64,000 nt of DNA from Lachnospira sp. UBA3212. GTDB lineage: Bacteria; Bacillota; Clostridia; Lachnospirales; Lachnospiraceae. The stretch spans positions 111,658 through 175,657 of the forward strand of contig DEWK01000014.1 of assembly GCA_002363615.1 (NCBI GenBank), given 5' to 3'. A program made the position numbers and the translations under genes. The notes below the pieces were generated by a model that had not been told where the DNA came from, did not search any database, and worked only from the letters and a program-made list of their open reading frames with translations. This document shows, piece after piece, positions 42,367 to 51,036 of this stretch; position 1 is the stretch's first letter; each line of letters opens with the position of its first letter.

Positions 42367-43128
42367 ATGAAAAGTAAAAAAATGAAACCCAGACCAAACT
42401 ATTTATCTATTTTAAGTGATTATACCCAGGAAGATTTTCCTTATTCGCAAATCTACTATCTGGTTACCAGAGATAAAATCACAACCATATACCTTTCCCA
42501 GGGAAGACAAATCACAACCTATATGCCACTTCAATCCTTAGAAGATCAGCTTCCAGATAGTTTCTTCTTGAAAGTGTCCAGAAGCACCATCGTGGCATTT
42601 TCTATGATTAAAAAGATCACGCAAGATACCGTTGTCTTGTCAAACGGAGAGGTCTTAGATATTTCCAAACGGCGTTACCGTGAAGTGAGCCAGGCTTACC
42701 AAAACTACATTAAAAACTTTAAAGCAAAAAAACTAGCCTCTATTCTTCCAAAAAATTACGAAGATTATTTAAAGTATTATCGAGGCTTTGACCTGGTTCC
42801 CTTTCCTGCTTTTGCTCTGGAGGTTTTTCTCCAAGAGGATGGCCAAGATGACTATGTGCTTCGTTATGCTAACACTTCCTTTGCGAAGCTGCTAAAGGTC
42901 ACCGACTTAGAAGAGATTATCAACCACTCCTATAAGGATTGCCCCTTAAAGATTCAACCTCACTGTTTAAGCATGATTAAGCAAACCTCCCAGGACGGTA
43001 AATCACGAAGTATTTTAATTACAGATTCCAATAACCAATCCAGACACGTGATTCATTGCTTCCAGTCCTTTTATGGTTTATGTGCATGTATCGCACTTAC
43101 CATAACAGAAAGCGATCCAGAACAGTAA
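42367..43128 (+). CDS. LytTR DNA-binding protein with C-terminal PAS-like domain
   Basis: 253 residues. LytTR domain at about 25-110: IYYLVTRDKITTIYLSQGRQ, PDSFFLKVSRSTIVAF (the FxRxHRS-like recognition segment) and ISKRRYREVSQAY. The C-terminal part, about 140-250, looks PAS-like (YVLRYANTSFAKLLKVTDLEEIINHSY, then SILITDSNNQSRHVIHC). No receiver domain, so it would not be a standard two-component regulator; a small-molecule sensor is inferred. A strong GAGGGGGG site precedes the ATG. It is divergent from the surface protein, its most likely target. Confidence 0.82.
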   Translation: MKSKKMKPRPNYLSILSDYTQEDFPYSQIYYLVTRDKITTIYLSQGRQITTYMPLQSLEDQLPDSFFLKVSRSTIVAFSMIKKITQDTVVLSNGEVLDISKRRYREVSQAYQNYIKNFKAKKLASILPKNYEDYLKYYRGFDLVPFPAFALEVFLQEDGQDDYVLRYANTSFAKLLKVTDLEEIINHSYKDCPLKIQPHCLSMIKQTSQDGKSRSILITDSNNQSRHVIHCFQSFYGLCACIALTITESDPEQ

Positions 43129-43187
43129 AAAAATCCTCTTTCTGATATGTACCCAAAATCCTGGACACATATCAGAAAGAGGATATT
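43127..43187. terminator. 18-base perfect stem between LytTR gene and HAD gene
   Basis: Arms 43133-43150 and 43167-43184 are exact reverse complements with a 16-base loop. On the minus strand seven Ts follow, ending the HAD operon; on the plus strand it closes the LytTR gene. Confidence 0.88.
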
Positions 43188-43195
43188 CTTATGCC

Positions 43196-44035
43196 TTAAG
43201 GCCATATTTTTTCAATTGCTTTTGCCACACCATCCTGATCATTCGAATCCGTCACATAGTCTGCCGCTTCTTTCACTTCATCCTTCGCATTGGCCATGGC
43301 AACTCCCATGCCAGCATAGGAAATCATAGACAAGTCGTTGTAACCATCTCCAATCGCAACCACCTCTTCTTTGCGAATCTCTTCTCCCTCTTTCCTTAAC
43401 ACATTTAAAAAAGACTCAATGGCTTCTGCCTTGTTTACCCCCTTAGGAACCACCTCTAAAAAAAATTCCTCTGAGCGGTACACATCCAACTCTTCAAATG
43501 CCTTGGCAAATACTTCTTCCTCTTTTGCCAAAAGATTTCCCTCTCCGGTGACAATGCACTTAGGGGTAAGTAATTCTCCATATTCTTTAAAACTCTCGAT
43601 TTGTCTTAAGGGAATCTTATTGATCCTTGCCTCTAAATCCACAAAAGGATCCCTTGGATTGGTAGAAATCACATAACCTCGGTCATAAGTTAGCATGGCA
43701 AGACCTCGTTCTTTGGCCAACTGTCCTAGCCGGTCCACCGTGTGTAGCGGGAGATTCTTTTCATAAAGGGTATGATAATGGATTTCATCTCCATCAGTGG
43801 GATGAAATCCCACAATCTTTGCTCCATTAAAGGCTAAAATATAACCTCCCTTTTTAGTTAATCCCAGTTCCTTGGCATAAGGAAGAATTCCATTTACCGG
43901 TCTTCCCGAAGCAATCACCACATGCACTCCTTGGTCTGCCAGCCTTAAAACCGCTCCCTTGGTTTTTTTCGTGATCTCTTTTTTACTATTTGTGAGTGTG
44001 CCATCAATATCAAGCACCAACATCTTATAGTTCAT
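43196..44035 (-). CDS. Cof-type HAD hydrolase
   Basis: 279 residues, YidA/Cof subfamily. Motif I is LDIDGTLTNSKKEI, motif II VIASGRPVNG, Lys in KGVNKAEAIE and motif IV AIGDGYNDLSMISYAGMGVAMANA. These enzymes remove phosphate from sugar phosphates or flavin-type substrates; the exact one is not predictable. It is the last gene of a minus-strand run, two bases after the SGNH gene. Confidence 0.93.
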   Translation of the reverse strand: MNYKMLVLDIDGTLTNSKKEITKKTKGAVLRLADQGVHVVIASGRPVNGILPYAKELGLTKKGGYILAFNGAKIVGFHPTDGDEIHYHTLYEKNLPLHTVDRLGQLAKERGLAMLTYDRGYVISTNPRDPFVDLEARINKIPLRQIESFKEYGELLTPKCIVTGEGNLLAKEEEVFAKAFEELDVYRSEEFFLEVVPKGVNKAEAIESFLNVLRKEGEEIRKEEVVAIGDGYNDLSMISYAGMGVAMANAKDEVKEAADYVTDSNDQDGVAKAIEKIWP

Positions 44036-44037
44036 AC

Positions 44038-45093
44038 CTAATCCTTTCGTTTCTTGGATTTCAGTTTCTTTTTTACCTTCAAGCTAATCCTTGTTTTCCT
44101 ATTAATTAAACGGCGGTAAGACGCAAGTTTTCCCTGACTAAACTCCTCTTTTCCTTCTGCCATCATAGTTCTTGCTATGGCTCTTTTAATGGAATCGTAT
44201 TGCTTTTTAGAAAAACAATCCGAACGTTCTAAAAGATAGTAAAGGTTTTTATCGAAAGAACTGCGATTCACCTTTAAGTGTTTGGAAATATCACTTAGCC
44301 TTTCCTCAGAACCAATAAGCGAAGCCACCATTCCAGCATACATTCTGGCTCCCACATCTGTGGTATGAGTCCTGTCATTGCGTCCATTCGGGTAAGCCAC
44401 ACAAGCCCCCGGATCAAGCACCATATAAAACTGCTTGCAAAACGTACTTCCAGTGGTCAAAAGATACTGGTCTGACCGTTCTCCCAAAGGAAGATAAATC
44501 ACATTCGTTTCCTTTGCTGCCTCCTTCATATAGGTTCGATACTTAGCAAAATAATTTACCATCCTGCCATCCCGATATATATAACGGCTAATGGAACTGA
44601 TAAACACTGGGGTAACCCCTTTTTTTCTACAATCCACCACCATTTTCTTCAGGTAGGTCTTATACTCCGTCGCTGAAATCATCTTATCCGGCCGATAATA
44701 ATTCGCATCATTATGACCAAATTCGATTAAAACATAATCTCCCTTTTGCGCCCGATTTAAAATGAATTCAAAAATCCCCTTGTCATAATAACTTTTTACG
44801 CTCTCTCCAAATTTGGAATGATTTTCAATCACAAAATCCTTAGAAGCGTAACGGCTAATTCTTTTACTGATTCCGTTGGTAAGATTTGATTTGTACATGC
44901 TATTCATCTCAAAATATTCATAAAAAAACTGTCCCCAGCCTGACCTGGGTGACCGCTTAGACTCAACACTTTGCACCGTAGAATCACCAGCAATGAAAAT
45001 AGTCATACCATAAGTTTTACTTGGCCACAGCAAAGTCAAAAACAGGACCACTACTATTTGAACTAAAATAGACCATGTAGATCTTGTAGACAT
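44038..45093 (-). CDS. Secreted SGNH hydrolase, rhamnogalacturonan acetylesterase-like
   Basis: 351 residues with an N-terminal hydrophobic signal (STWSILVQIVVVLFLTLLW). SGNH blocks: IFIAGDSTVQ (serine), ENHSKFGES (block II), LIEFGHND (block III) and NDRTHTTDVGARMYA (Asp-x-x-His). These match rhamnogalacturonan acetylesterase relatives that take acetyl groups off plant pectin or surface glycans. Residues about 250-351 are a basic helical tail (KKKLKSKKRKD) of unknown role. It is 22 bases after hslO. Confidence 0.88.
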   Translation of the reverse strand: MSTRSTWSILVQIVVVLFLTLLWPSKTYGMTIFIAGDSTVQSVESKRSPRSGWGQFFYEYFEMNSMYKSNLTNGISKRISRYASKDFVIENHSKFGESVKSYYDKGIFEFILNRAQKGDYVLIEFGHNDANYYRPDKMISATEYKTYLKKMVVDCRKKGVTPVFISSISRYIYRDGRMVNYFAKYRTYMKEAAKETNVIYLPLGERSDQYLLTTGSTFCKQFYMVLDPGACVAYPNGRNDRTHTTDVGARMYAGMVASLIGSEERLSDISKHLKVNRSSFDKNLYYLLERSDCFSKKQYDSIKRAIARTMMAEGKEEFSQGKLASYRRLINRKTRISLKVKKKLKSKKRKD

Positions 45094-45115
45094 TTTTCTC
45101 CTCTTTTCCTATGTT

Positions 45116-46006
45116 CTAATCTCTCGTGGCTTCTGCCATTAAATTGTATACTTCATCCGGAGTAAAATTATACTTCTTATTACAGAAATGACAAACCAAC
45201 TCTACATCCTTTCCTTCCTCTGCAATCGTTTGAAGTTCTTTTCTTCCCAAGCTAATCAAAGCCTTTTGAACCTTCTTTCGATTACAATCACAAAGAAACT
45301 TAGGTTCAATGGTATCGGTAAATTCCAGCCTTCCCATGTCTCCAAGGATTTCCTCTAAGATTTCTTCCGGACTCATTCCCTTTTCAAAAAAGGCATTCAC
45401 CGACTTAATCTCCCCGATTTTCGCCTCAAGCTTATCTAAAACCTCATCCGAAACAAATGGCATAGCCTGAATAATAAAGCCACCAGCAGTTTTTACCGAT
45501 CCATCCTTGTTTAAAGTGATTCCTAAGGCTACCACGGAAGGAATCTGCTCAGAAGTTGCAAAATAATAGGTTAAATCTTCTGCCACCTCACTGGTTCCCA
45601 AAGGTGTTTGAGAATTATAAGGTTCCTTTAAACCTAAATCCTTAATTACCGTAAGAGTTCCATAACCAATTGCCGCACCTACATCAAACTTTCCCCCATA
45701 GTTTGGAGGAATCACCAGGGAAGGATTTCCTACAAATCCCTTCACCTCTCCCTTGGAATTAGCGGTTACAGTCACCCCATGAATAGGTCCATCTCCATTC
45801 ATATTTACCGTAAGAATATCCTCTTCTCCCTTCATCATAACGCCCATCATGGCCCCTGCCGTTAAAAGGCGACCCAGGGCATCAATAGCAACCGGACTCA
45901 TCTCATGCTTTACCCTTGCTGTCTCCACCAGTTCCCTTGAAGTAATGGCAAATGCTCGTAACTCTTCATTGGCAGCAGTTGCCCTAACCAAATAATCCTT
46001 AGCCAT
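45116..46006 (-). CDS. hslO: Hsp33 redox chaperone
   Basis: 296 residues, the usual Hsp33 length. The N-terminal start DYLVRATAANEELRAFAI and GGFIIQAMPFVSDEVL are typical. The C-terminal zinc center is CDC in FLCDCNRKKVQ and CxxC in VCHFCNKKYNF. Oxidation releases zinc and turns on holdase activity. It overlaps the methyltransferase gene by eight bases. Confidence 0.96.
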   Translation of the reverse strand: MAKDYLVRATAANEELRAFAITSRELVETARVKHEMSPVAIDALGRLLTAGAMMGVMMKGEEDILTVNMNGDGPIHGVTVTANSKGEVKGFVGNPSLVIPPNYGGKFDVGAAIGYGTLTVIKDLGLKEPYNSQTPLGTSEVAEDLTYYFATSEQIPSVVALGITLNKDGSVKTAGGFIIQAMPFVSDEVLDKLEAKIGEIKSVNAFFEKGMSPEEILEEILGDMGRLEFTDTIEPKFLCDCNRKKVQKALISLGRKELQTIAEEGKDVELVCHFCNKKYNFTPDEVYNLMAEATRD

Positions 46007-46784
46007 CTATTTCTCCTTCCCAGTGCTTTCCCTGCTCTCTGCAGATAAAATACACCCGATCATCTTCTTCGCTTCCCGCTTCTTTACTAAGAGCCTTCGT
46101 ACAAGCCACCAGTTCCATGCCCGATTCCTTAATTAAGACTTTGATTTCTTCGATTTCAAGGGCCATTTGGATATGCTCTTCCATCCGTCTAACAAAGAAC
46201 TCCCCTTCCTGTTCAAAAATTGTCAGCAAGTACTCGTTGGTTCTAGTCTCCTTATGATAATCATTTTCCCAGATTAAGCAGCCTGTCTCCCGATTATCCA
46301 CAATAGTCTGTGCCCCTAAACCAGAAAAATAATGATTGGTCTTATAGTCAAACACAAAAATCCCATGAGGATCCAAGTAATTATTGGCAAGTTTTAAGAC
46401 CTCAAGAACATCTTCCTTGCTGGTTAAATAATTCATTCCATCACAAAGGCAATAGATGGCCCTTACGGTACCATATAGCTCAAATTCCCTCATGTCTTGA
46501 TTTAAATAAAGAATTCCCGGACTTCCTTTCCGTCTGGCTTCATCTAGCATCTCTTCCGAAAAATCCAAACCAATCATATCATAACCCGCCTCTTGCATCA
46601 TCTCCGTTAAGATTCCGGTACCACAAGCCAAATCCAGGATTAAACCATCCCGAATCTCTTCTTCCTCTAAGATGCTCACCAGATTTTTGAACCAATCCTC
46701 ATAGGGAATATTATCCATAAATGAATCGTATACTTTAGCAAAGCCGGTATAACAATCTTCCACCTCTAGGATATCTTCTTTCAT
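45999..46784 (-). CDS. Class I SAM-dependent methyltransferase
   Basis: 261 residues from the ATG at 46784, 7 bases from GGAG; the ORF start at 46820 lacks support. Motif I is LILDLACGTGILTEMM; motif II region GMIGLDFSEEML, and the post-I aspartate LNQDMREFEL. YDSFMDNIPYEDW is seen in Firmicute methyltransferases of unknown substrate. It overlaps hslO by eight bases, 55 bases after the SEC-C gene. Confidence 0.9.
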   Translation of the reverse strand: MKEDILEVEDCYTGFAKVYDSFMDNIPYEDWFKNLVSILEEEEIRDGLILDLACGTGILTEMMQEAGYDMIGLDFSEEMLDEARRKGSPGILYLNQDMREFELYGTVRAIYCLCDGMNYLTSKEDVLEVLKLANNYLDPHGIFVFDYKTNHYFSGLGAQTIVDNRETGCLIWENDYHKETRTNEYLLTIFEQEGEFFVRRMEEHIQMALEIEEIKVLIKESGMELVACTKALSKEAGSEEDDRVYFICREQGKHWEGEIDG

Positions 46785-46838
46785 CATTTTGCTCCATTCT
46801 CTTAAAAAAAGGACCAGCAATTGGCTGGCCCCAAAATC

Positions 46839-47345
46839 TTATGCGTTCTTACCGCAGCACTGCTTGTACTTCTTTCCTGAACCGCATGGACAAGGATCGT
46901 TTCTTCCGATCTTCTTCTCCTTTACAACGGTATGCATCTTCTTTGCCTGACGATAAAGATCTTTTCTCTTCTCCTCATCAAAGATTTTCTCCCATGCCGG
47001 AAGGGTATATAACCACTCAGCCTTGGCATCTACCATGTTCTTGTATAATTTTTCCTGATCAAAAGCAAGGCTTACCTGGGTATCTTCTTCCATGGTCTCG
47101 ATTGGATTTGGAACCTTTAAGGATTCATCAATTCCATCTAAAAAACCAACCATTAAATTTAGTGGAAGGTGATAACGATCTGCTAATTCCTTGACTGTTC
47201 CGGTTACTTCTTCCTCTGGATTTTCAAGTAACTGAGTGTAAACACTCTTCTCATATTTAAAATAATTCTCCCAGAAAGCATCCATTGACTTCTTATCTGT
47301 CTGGTTATAATAGGCTTCGTTTCTCCAATCTTCTAATAAGCTCAT
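46839..47345 (-). CDS. SEC-C metal-binding motif protein
   Basis: 168 residues. The N-terminal part (EAYYNQTDKKSMDAFWENYF) is helical and without a named fold. The C-terminus is a SEC-C zinc motif: GRNDPCPCGSGKKYKQCC, as at the end of SecA. Not SecA itself, which is much longer. A role near ribosomes or SecA is inferred from the motif in other small proteins of this type. Confidence 0.88.
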   Translation of the reverse strand: MSLLEDWRNEAYYNQTDKKSMDAFWENYFKYEKSVYTQLLENPEEEVTGTVKELADRYHLPLNLMVGFLDGIDESLKVPNPIETMEEDTQVSLAFDQEKLYKNMVDAKAEWLYTLPAWEKIFDEEKRKDLYRQAKKMHTVVKEKKIGRNDPCPCGSGKKYKQCCGKNA

Positions 47346-47474
47346 GATTCATCTTCCTTTCTTCATACGGCCCAATGGACCCAAGTAATTTGTATTGTAC
47401 TATTTTCTATTACGTCTTGCAAGTTTTTTTTCAACCATGTATGATAGGAGAAAAGTTCGACAAAGGAGAGTCTT

Positions 47475-47720
47475 ATGAAACGAGTCTTAGCTATCATTGG
47501 AATTGTTCTTTTACTTGCCATGTACCTAGTAGCCTTTATTGCATCCCTGTTCCATACAACGTTTGCCAGCCAACTTTTTATGGCTTCCCTCTATTGCACT
47601 CTGGCCGTACCTCTGATCCTTTGGGTCTACCTTAAGTGCTACGAATGGGCCAAAAACAGTAACAAAGAACTGAAAGATGCCATCAAAAAAGAAATGAAAG
47701 AAGAAACCAAGGAGAAGTAA
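47475..47720 (+). CDS. Small two-helix membrane protein
   Basis: 81 residues behind AAAGGAG. Two hydrophobic segments (about 4-27 and 35-53) and a lysine/glutamate tail (NKELKDAIKKEMKEE). Not a family I recognise. It stands alone on the plus strand among minus-strand genes, with a strong hairpin following. Confidence 0.75.
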   Translation: MKRVLAIIGIVLLLAMYLVAFIASLFHTTFASQLFMASLYCTLAVPLILWVYLKCYEWAKNSNKELKDAIKKEMKEETKEK

Positions 47721-47754
47721 GCTCTCCCTGGTTTCTTCCTTTCTAAAAACGAAG

Positions 47755-47795
47755 CGTCACCCCCACCTATGCCTATGCTTAAAGGTGGGGGCTAT
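47755..47795. terminator. GC-rich hairpin between small membrane gene and purA
   Basis: CCCCCACCT (47760-47768) pairs with AGGTGGGGG (47783-47791). The following T-rich sequence is weak, but the stem serves both convergent genes. Confidence 0.75.
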
Positions 47796-47797
47796 TA

Positions 47798-49084
47798 TTA
47801 TTTGTTTCTGTAAATAATCTCGTGTCTTCCAGGACCGTTTGATACCATGGTAATTGGTGTCTCAAGTTCCTTCTCGATAAACTCAATATAATTTCTACAA
47901 TTTTCCGGAAGATCCTCGTAGTTCTTGATTCCACGAATATCGCACTTCCAGCCCGGGAGCGTCTTATAAACAGGCTTTGCCTTAGCAAGCTTGGTGGTAA
48001 CAGGGAAGTCCTTTGTTACTTCTCCATTGATTTCATAACCTACACATACAGGAATTTCATCTAAGTAACCAAGAACATCTAATACGGTAAGAACAACCTC
48101 GGTAGCACTCTGCATCTGTACACCATAGCGGGAAGCAACACAGTCAAACCATCCCATTCTTCTAGGACGTCCGGTAGTAGCACCATACTCGCCGCCGTCT
48201 CCACCACGGTCTCTTAATTCCTTCGCCTGATCCTCATCTAAAATCTCGCTGACAAATTCACCAGCACCAACTGCTGAAGAATACGCCTTACATACTGCGA
48301 TGATATTCTTAATTTCATAAGGAGGAATTCCTGCACCAATTGCTCCATAAGCAGCAAGGGTGGAAGACGAGGTAACCATTGGATAGATACCAAAATCAGG
48401 ATCCTTTAAGGTTCCAAGCTGACCCTCTAATAAAATAGTCTTTCCTTCCTTAATTGCATCCTTTAAGAACTTAGCGGTATCCGTTACATATGGAGCTACC
48501 ATATCACGATACTCATGTAAGGTCTTTAAAAGCTCTGCCTCATCTAATAATGGCTTGCCAGGATATAAAGACTTAATAATTAAATTTTTCTTTTCTACAA
48601 CGCTGGCAACTTTCTTTACTAATGTCTCCTCGTCAAATAACTCAGAAACCTGAAAACCAATCTTAGAATATTTATCTGAATAAAATGGAGCAATTCCTGA
48701 CTTTGTAGAACCAAAAGCTGCCCCCTTTAAACGTTCCTCCTCGTATTCATCAAATAATACGTGGTATGGCATAACAATCTGGGCACGATCTGAAACCTTG
48801 ATCTTAGGCATTGGCACGCCCTTCTCTACAATGTCATTCACCTCTTTGAAGAGAGCTGGAACCGAGAAAGCAACACCGTTACCGATTACACTTGTGGTGT
48901 GATCATAGAATACACCTGATGGTAAAATGTGAAGTGCAAACTTACCATAATCGTTGACGATTGTATGTCCTGCATTGCTTCCACCCTGGAAACGAACAAT
49001 AATATCGGCGGTCTCACCAAGCATATCAGTGATCTTACCCTTACCTTCATCTCCCCAATTCGCTCCTACAACTGCTTTAACCAT
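47798..49084 (-). CDS. purA: Adenylosuccinate synthetase
   Basis: 428 residues. Signatures: VVGANWGDEGKGKITDML (GTP P-loop), QGGSNAGHTI, GIAPFYSDK, GQLGTLKDPDFGIYPMVTSS, TTGRPRRMGWFD and the base-binding region near the C-terminus. The GIAPFYSDK loop has Phe where many PurA proteins have GIGPAY. It joins IMP and aspartate to make adenylosuccinate; purB, for the next step, lies upstream. A promoter TTGCGT (49165-49160), 17 bases, TATAAT (49142-49137) stands before it. Confidence 0.95.
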   Translation of the reverse strand: MVKAVVGANWGDEGKGKITDMLGETADIIVRFQGGSNAGHTIVNDYGKFALHILPSGVFYDHTTSVIGNGVAFSVPALFKEVNDIVEKGVPMPKIKVSDRAQIVMPYHVLFDEYEEERLKGAAFGSTKSGIAPFYSDKYSKIGFQVSELFDEETLVKKVASVVEKKNLIIKSLYPGKPLLDEAELLKTLHEYRDMVAPYVTDTAKFLKDAIKEGKTILLEGQLGTLKDPDFGIYPMVTSSSTLAAYGAIGAGIPPYEIKNIIAVCKAYSSAVGAGEFVSEILDEDQAKELRDRGGDGGEYGATTGRPRRMGWFDCVASRYGVQMQSATEVVLTVLDVLGYLDEIPVCVGYEINGEVTKDFPVTTKLAKAKPVYKTLPGWKCDIRGIKNYEDLPENCRNYIEFIEKELETPITMVSNGPGRHEIIYRNK

Positions 49085-49136
49085 TTGTTAACCTCTTTCT
49101 GTGCTTTGTGCACCTACGTTTCATAAGTCCGAAAGT

Positions 49137-49165
49137 ATTATACAACAACTTTATCCAATACGCAA
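49137..49165 (-). promoter_or_regulatory. purA promoter
   Basis: Minus strand TTGCGT, 17 bases, TATAAT. No guanine or adenine riboswitch is visible in the leader of about 45 bases. Confidence 0.75.
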
Positions 49166-49208
49166 CTTTAACTTTTTAGCACTTTACCTTATTAAAAACT
49201 TATCATTT

Positions 49209-50963
49209 CTATTTCACCTTTACCCAAAAACTGGTGGTCTTTTTGTTATAAGTAGTAACCTTTACCTTAACCAATCCCTTAGACAAAGCCTTAAAGGTGG
49301 TTCCCTTCTTTAAGGCAATCATACCGCTTTTGCTAAATTGAAAGACCAAAGAATTACTATACCCTTTTTTGTTAAAAGTTACCTTATTTTTAAAGGTCTT
49401 TCCCTTTTTCACCGTAATATAGGATTGTTCCACCTTTACCTTTTTAGGAGCATTTTTTACCACTACCTTACATTTGACCAGAATTTTTCCGGCACTATTT
49501 CTTGCCTGAATATAAGCGGTTCCCTTTTTCTTGGCGGTCATTTTTCCTTTTTTAGAAATGGAAACAACTTTTTTATTGGTGCTCTTCCAAATAGCGCTTG
49601 TATCTGCTGAAGCCTTGATTTTTAAGACTTCTCCCTTTCCCATGGTGTAGGTGGCAGAAACTGAAACATTTTGAGCCTTTACCGTAATAGCTAGGCTATC
49701 CGAATAATCGCCACAAGAAAAGGTTACGATTGCGCTTCCCGCTTTCTTTGCTTTTAAACATCCATTGCTGTCCACCTCCACTACGGACGTGTTCGAAGAG
49801 GTATAGGATACCGCCGGTGAATCCGTATGATAGATGGGAAGGAGGGAATAAGAAGGCTGGTAGGTATCTGCTTCCTCCATGGTTAGCTTGTCTTCCCGGA
49901 TGGAAACCCCATTTACAGGAACCTCCAAATCCGTATCTAAGCCCACCAGGGAACCGGAATAGATGCTTGGCTCACTTCCATACCAGTCTATGGTTTCATA
50001 GATTTTATTATTCTCTAAGTAATACCAACGATTTCTGTAATAACTAAAAAACTGAACACTGTTATTTCCTCTCCTTAATCCTGAAAATAAGGTGGATGTG
50101 GAAAGCGTGTCATTTGCTATGTAACCTAAATGAGGGGTTCGGCTATTGTCTGAATCTAATATTTCCTCATCATTTAAAAGAAAATATTTATATGACACTA
50201 GGCCCTTTACATCCGGATTAGAATCGTCCCAGGTAAGATCCATATGGTACCAGTTCCCATTGATTTTTACCATATTCCAAGCATGGGACAGGGTGTTACT
50301 TCTTACATATTTTGTTTCCACACCTAATTTCTCAAGCAGTACCCTGGCACTTAGGGTATAGCCGGTACATACCGATTTTCCATACACCAAGGCCGAATAG
50401 GCGTTGGAATTACTATAGGTAATCTCCAGATCCTCACGATCGTCATAGGCGGACTCTTTAATAATATAATCGTGGACATATAAGACCTTTTCAAAGTCTG
50501 TGTCGATACTTGGATTATTTTCAATTTCCTGCAGGATGGTTTCACACTTATTTTTTAAAACCCTTAAGCGAGACAAATAGGTACTTTGACTTTCCGGATA
50601 ATGATAGATCAAATAAGAGCCATCTGTTGCGATACTGATTTGAACCTTGTTTGCTAACAGACCATAGGCTTCCGGGTAGCGTTCTAACACCTGCTCTAAA
50701 GCTTCTCTCACAAGAGCTTTCCCATCATTGACCCTGCTTTCACTTCCCAGAGAGGCATCTACTATGGAATTTCCTTTTGAATCCAAAAGGGAGATCTGGT
50801 AGCCATTGACATGGGCCAGCAAGGCAGAAGTAATTCGTTGCACCACCAGGTCATAGTCCTGATTATCCTCCATATAAGCTTCTTCTGCCCAAACCCCTTT
50901 CGAAAAGAAAAAAGCAAACATAACGAGCAGACTTATTCCCAATAAATGTTTTATTCTTTTCAT
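49209..50963 (-). CDS. Secreted transglutaminase-like protein with Big2 Ig-like repeats
   Basis: 584 residues from ATG 50963 (AAGGAAGG upstream); 46 further in-frame codons precede it without support. Signal peptide, about 1-24 (LLGISLLVMFAFFFSKGVWA). Transglutaminase core at about 150-270: GKSVCTGYTLSARVLLEKLG (cysteine), NTLSHAWNMVKI (histidine) and WYHMDLTWDD (aspartate), a full triad. The C-terminal half has about three Big2-like domains (SYTSSNTSVVEVDSNG, WKSTNKKVVSISKKG). No sorting signal, so it is released or held by charge. It may cut or crosslink wall proteins. Confidence 0.88.
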   Translation of the reverse strand: MKRIKHLLGISLLVMFAFFFSKGVWAEEAYMEDNQDYDLVVQRITSALLAHVNGYQISLLDSKGNSIVDASLGSESRVNDGKALVREALEQVLERYPEAYGLLANKVQISIATDGSYLIYHYPESQSTYLSRLRVLKNKCETILQEIENNPSIDTDFEKVLYVHDYIIKESAYDDREDLEITYSNSNAYSALVYGKSVCTGYTLSARVLLEKLGVETKYVRSNTLSHAWNMVKINGNWYHMDLTWDDSNPDVKGLVSYKYFLLNDEEILDSDNSRTPHLGYIANDTLSTSTLFSGLRRGNNSVQFFSYYRNRWYYLENNKIYETIDWYGSEPSIYSGSLVGLDTDLEVPVNGVSIREDKLTMEEADTYQPSYSLLPIYHTDSPAVSYTSSNTSVVEVDSNGCLKAKKAGSAIVTFSCGDYSDSLAITVKAQNVSVSATYTMGKGEVLKIKASADTSAIWKSTNKKVVSISKKGKMTAKKKGTAYIQARNSAGKILVKCKVVVKNAPKKVKVEQSYITVKKGKTFKNKVTFNKKGYSNSLVFQFSKSGMIALKKGTTFKALSKGLVKVKVTTYNKKTTSFWVKVK

Positions 50964-51000
50964 GCTTTTTCCTTCCTTTCTATTTTCATTTGTAAAATAA

Positions 51001-51032
51001 AATCGAGTAAGACAAATCTGCCTTACTCGATT
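51001..51032 (-). terminator. purF-purB operon terminator
   Basis: AATCGAGTAAG (51001-51011) pairs with CTTACTCGATT (51022-51032), followed by TTTATTTT on the minus strand. Confidence 0.9.
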
Positions 51033-51036
51033 CTTC

